In this document: positions 59,970 to 64,000 of the stretch, one piece after another
How the letters are laid out: every line of letters begins with the position of its first letter
Numbering within the stretch: the first letter of the stretch is position 1
From: Istiophorus platypterus
Taxonomy: Eukaryota; Chordata; Actinopteri; Istiophoriformes; Istiophoridae
Reading direction: 5' to 3'
DNA length: 64,000 nucleotides
Assembly (NCBI GenBank): GCA_016859345.1
Contig: CM029131.1
Coordinates: forward strand, 7,616,320 to 7,680,319
Translations under genes and position numbers: made by a program
The notes under the pieces: model-generated
What the model was told of the DNA's origin: nothing
Database searches by the model: none
The model's input: the letters and a program-made list of their open reading frames with translations, nothing else

Positions 59970-61730
59970 TGCTGTTAAAGGTTTGTCTGGATATGCGCTA
60001 ACAGAGCTCAGCCAGTCCATGCTTCAATTTCTCACCAAAATGCTGGGAAAGACAAAAAAAAGCAAAAGGTTTGAACAAAGCCACCGACTAAGATCCTCAG
60101 TTCACTTCCAACAGGCTGAAAGCACAAATCCATAGGAAACAATACAAAACTCAAGAGGTGAAGGAAGTTCAGAGACAGGCGTCATCATCTTGTCTGCTTT
60201 GACACAACTAACTTTTTTTTCCACTGACAAACTTTGCTATGAATTTAAAATACTGAAACACTCCCACTACTGAATAATGAAGAAAACAGCTTTGCAAAAG
60301 CAAATCTTTGTAACTGTATAACAGCTTCATATACCATCAAATGTTACATAACAGGAACAAAAATATACACATACTGTAGGTGCAGGTGCCAACTAAGCAA
60401 ACAGAAAACAGACATGTCATCATCACATCATGCAAGTGTAACTAAATTTTAAGCTTCATTTTACTTTTACAATGGTTTCCTAACAATTTAGTCATTTTTG
60501 CCTGACGACGAGGATGTGCATCTGCTTCTGTCTTTCATACACGCACACAAGCACACAGCTACAATTCTGCCAGTTTTGCACAACAGCAGAGAAAACAGCT
60601 GACTGTCAACATGCTGGGCTGACACCTCTGTGTGTAGTTGGCGTCCGTGGCCAAGAACCACTAATCCCGCACAACCCCCACCATCACCGTCATGGCTGAT
60701 TTTAACTGACGCATCTGAAAAGACTGTGGGCCAGAAACTTCTGTCAGCTGGGACTAAGATCTATTAAAACCTGAAAAAACACGCACTAGCCATAAATAAT
60801 GACAAAGTTTTTCTAACTTGCTGACTCTGACTAGTCCTGTGGGATTCACTTCTTAATCCCCTCCTCCTTAAGGTATTTAAATTTTTGGTGTTTTTAATTG
60901 TGATGCAGTTGTGGCTGTAGTTATAGTTATATGTACAATGAAGTATCAAAAATGCCACAGTACACACACATGGGGAGGCAAGATCAGTGAACTATTCATT
61001 TCACAACTACACAAGTGGGGCACAGTTGAATTACAAGGGCTTTTCACAATAATAGCTTTTTTTAGTTGTATATGGAGAACTGACTTTAAACTGGGATGGT
61101 TTCTAAGTTTAGAAAAAGAAGGTATTTCAAAATAATAAATATGACTTTTTTGCTGCTAACTACTCCCCTGTAAACAACAGCTTCCCTGTACATCACCAGT
61201 TACGCCCCCCCCCATCGCATTCAATTAGATTTAACTTAGCATTAGTATTACCCTTCAATGTTCACAGCCTGTAGCTACAACCTTAAAATGAGATCAGCAC
61301 CTGAAAATATAAGCTGATTAAAAAAAGTAACATTACATTAATTACAGGTGTAGCCTACTTATACATTTCTCAATGATTTGCAAAAGAGTTCTCAAAAACA
61401 TGATACGACGCAATCAGCTACAGTTTCTCCTGAACTGCAAAAACACTCTACTTATGTTTGTGCAGGAGTGACACAAAGGGTCTTGCAGAGAGAAGATTAA
61501 ACAGAAAACAGTAAAAAGTTTGAGATAAGCCTTTATGGAATAAACAATAAATGATCTTCTGTAATCATTTTACCCAATGAGAGCAATGACCTCAACCCTT
61601 GCTCAGATAACATATGGGCTCTTTGTACATGGAGTTACAACACTAGACTGCAGCTTAAACTACAGGTACTGAGAGAGAGAGAGAAAAAAAAATCAAATTA
61701 TAGTATTCAGACGAACAGGATTTAGGCATC
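59970..61730. other. Non-coding stretch, no gene recognised
   Basis: AT-rich mixed sequence with a C run near 61,206-61,213 and short CA tracts. Open frames are short and without domains. Confidence 0.5.
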
Positions 61731-61737
61731 AAAATGC

Positions 61738-61960
61738 AGTCGTAGAAGTATTCAGAATCTTTACTTAAGTGAGAGCAGCAGTACCATGATGAGAAAGTAC
61801 TTAATTACGAGTAAAGGTACAAAAGTATTATGAGTAGATTGTTTAAAGTATCCAAAGTTAAAGTAAACCTTATTCAGCAGAACGGCCCTTGTCAAAGAGA
61901 TTACATGTTATACCACTGGATTAATATTACTGATGTATAAACATGTACTTTATGCAGTAT
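61738..61960 (+). repeat. Recurrent teleost interspersed element ('agaagtattcagaatctttactt')
   Basis: Phrases agaagtattcagaatcttta, cttaagtgagagcagcagta, cgagtaaaggtacaaaagta, agtatccaaagttaaagtaa and ttcagcagaacggccc align, from memory, with a very common fish repeat of the 'ctcagatcctttacttaagtaaaagta' type. Moderately diverged. Confidence 0.72.
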
Positions 61961-61964
61961 TGTG

Positions 61965-64000
61965 ATACTGACGTTGGCGGTTAAAATTAGCTCCATGTCT
62001 ACCTTGTATACAGTTGTGATTCCTTGTTACAGATTAAACTGCCCACATTATAAGATTTGTTTTGTATGTATAATCGAAAATCTCCAGAGCATCTATTAAC
62101 GAAACCTGTTAAATTTAAAAAGACTATCTTCCTCTGAAATGCAGCACTGTAAAAGTATAAATTACACAAACCTTTGTGGACTTAAAACAACTTTTTTGTT
62201 TCTTCTTTTTTTCCTGCTTTGTGGATATTTCTAATGTTTTGTACATTTACTCGTATGTATTTGGTTTTACATAATTCAGCTGCCTTATTCAAGCTGCAAT
62301 GTCACAAAATGCAGAAAAGGTCAAATGGGTTGATTATAGGCTTTGCACGCATACAAGTCAATATCCAGATAAAATGATAAAAGACACTAAACCTTTCCTT
62401 CTTGCTGACATTTCTCTCCATCTCTGAGGGAAAGTTTTGATATCAGGACCCCCCTTAGAGGAGGATGGGGGTTCTCTCTCTCTCTCTCTCTCTCTCCCTC
62501 TCCCTCCCCCTCCACTCATCCTAAATGAGGGCTTTTTCCTCTTTTTTTGCTGCTGTTGATGGGGGGTGTCAGGCTCTGGGAAGAATGAGGACTTCCTGTG
62601 GAGGGCCTTTAAGTGTGGAGCTAAGGAGTCAGTCTCTCTCTCACCCTCACAGCTCCTCTCTAGGTCTCTCGCTCATCCTAAATGGGGTCAAGCTCCCAGC
62701 CAGGACCTGCTGCTTTCAAAGACCCTAAAGAGCAACTCTCCTCCACCTGCCCTTTCCTCTTCTCCCTCAACAACCTTTTCTTCTTCTTTTCCTTTTTTCC
62801 TTTTCATTCCTGTCCTTCACCTCCTCCCATCCACCCTTTTCTTCTTGTCAGAAGCACTTTTCTGATCTGCCTACCTACAGTACATAATCACTCCATCCAG
62901 TCATTTACACATCACATGATTAACAAGATGAGAAGGAAATTTTGAAATACAAAATGTTTATTTTTCAGGCTTTTCCCAAATTCCAGTGAGTATTAGCTCT
63001 TGAGCACTAAGAACTATTAAAGCTAGAATGGCACTCAGCAGAGCACATATCTCCGCCAAGGCCAATGTCAAACAACATACACCAGACATCAGAGGAAATC
63101 TAAATGAACAGCTCATAGACATGAAACCTGTGACAAGGGGTCAAAGGTAGACATGACTGTAAAGGGTCAGAGACAAAGAAAAGTCAGCAGTCTGTGTTCT
63201 AGATGTCTTTTTACCTGCAAATTGCAAAGCCATTTCTTTTCAAGAGGAGTAAAACTTATAACTTGCCAGAGTCAAAAAGCTTCTAACCCAACATTTAGAT
63301 CATCACAGGGTAATAAAAATCTCCACTGAAACTAGGAAATAGACACCAATTAGCATATCAAAATTATTCATGCATTCTTTTAAACCCAATCAGGTAAAGA
63401 GCTTCCCAAAGGCCATATGCAATCAGTCAAAAAAGGTCATACAACTAAACTTGACCAGAGTTTTTCCAATTCCAGCTCCAGTTAATAAATCATAAATCCG
63501 CAGTCGGCCATCAAAAAGCTGGTATAATTTTTAAAACCGTTCTTTGGCTCCAAATTCATGTTGCACAGTAGTTCTGGGATGAGCCCTACAGCATACAACT
63601 ATTACTTTTTCTACTGGAATTCAAATAACATTGAAGTCCTTTTTATGATTTTTACACATGTATTGAAAAACCCTCTTTTGTGTCAACATCGAAAGACAAG
63701 TCATGCCACCGACTTTTTCAAAAGCACACAGGCTGATTTCTTAATTTTAATGCAATGATACCTAACACAAAAACAGGATTAACCTTAAATGCAACTGAAC
63801 ATGAGCCAATGGCACTCAACCACCTGTCTAGCACACACAGACAACACACCTTCATGCCTCAGAGGGCCCTCCCTCTTTCAGAAGCAGTGACATACCTTCC
63901 CTCCTTTACCAGGCGTCCATCTATCCATGGGAGAAAGCGGTAGATAGGCAGGTTGAGGACTTTTCTTTTCTCCATATATCCATCCACCCAGGATGAGACG
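61965..64000. other. Non-coding right end, with (TC)n and pyrimidine-rich DNA
   Basis: A TC microsatellite lies at 62,475-62,497, followed by pyrimidine-rich sequence (62,640-62,870) that yields Ser/Pro/Phe-rich pseudo-frames. The remainder is AT-rich without exon signals on either strand. Confidence 0.5.

Overview
This window comes from a vertebrate nuclear genome, almost certainly a ray-finned (teleost) fish. It is AT-rich, mostly non-coding, and full of CA/TG and TA microsatellites. It carries Tc1-like transposon remnants and several interspersed sequences that I recognise from memory as recurrent in teleost genomes. Only two protein-coding loci can be supported. Most apparent open frames are microsatellite translations, polypyrimidine translations or shadows of the sox1 gene.

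Left edge (1-2590, + strand): the 3' end of a P4-ATPase phospholipid flippase gene, called atp11a from the C-terminal peptide TIFMLSQTSSRISF. Three separate exons each follow a good acceptor site, each begins in phase 0 and each ends in its own stop (568-645, 1158-1247, 2309-2590). They look like alternative last exons giving different cytoplasmic tails. The middle one lies directly behind a ~130-bp TG repeat.

Middle (2.6-45 kb): a ~43-kb gene desert between the convergent atp11a and sox1 loci. It holds a 0.5-kb TA/TG compound microsatellite (7.26-7.77 kb) and a CpG-rich block that runs into three tandem arrays (11.0-12.35 kb). It also holds a foldback repeat with nested hairpins (14.1-15.0 kb) and a duplicated ~0.5-kb repeat. 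One copy of that repeat has been split by a Tc1-like element at a TA site, and the other copy preserves the empty site. There are two oppositely oriented copies of a ~0.43-kb MITE (23.9 and 38.9 kb) and a 0.7-kb polypyrimidine tract (31.4-32.1 kb). Several low-repeat stretches look like candidate regulatory DNA. The best is a CpG-rich block with four bicoid/OTX-type motifs at 41.3-41.86 kb, about 4 kb beyond the sox1 stop codon.

sox1 (45,720-46,796, - strand): an intact, apparently single-exon SoxB1 transcription factor of 358 residues with a complete HMG box. It sits in a GC-rich island with a promoter-side octamer motif, a CCAAT element and a TGACGTC element. Candidate poly(A) signals lie ~330-690 bp beyond the stop codon. 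Upstream of sox1 (47.3-64 kb) no further coding exon was recognised. That stretch contains interspersed repeats, one near-perfect short hairpin and a few candidate conserved non-coding blocks.

The pairing of a SOX1-type gene with ATP11A mirrors the vertebrate SOX3-ATP11C neighbourhood, so the layout fits an ancient paralogous block. Nothing here is a defined new system. The most testable novelties are the alternative flippase tails with a UG-repeat splice context, the CpG-rich tandem-array block, the nested transposon history and the two near-perfect hairpins.
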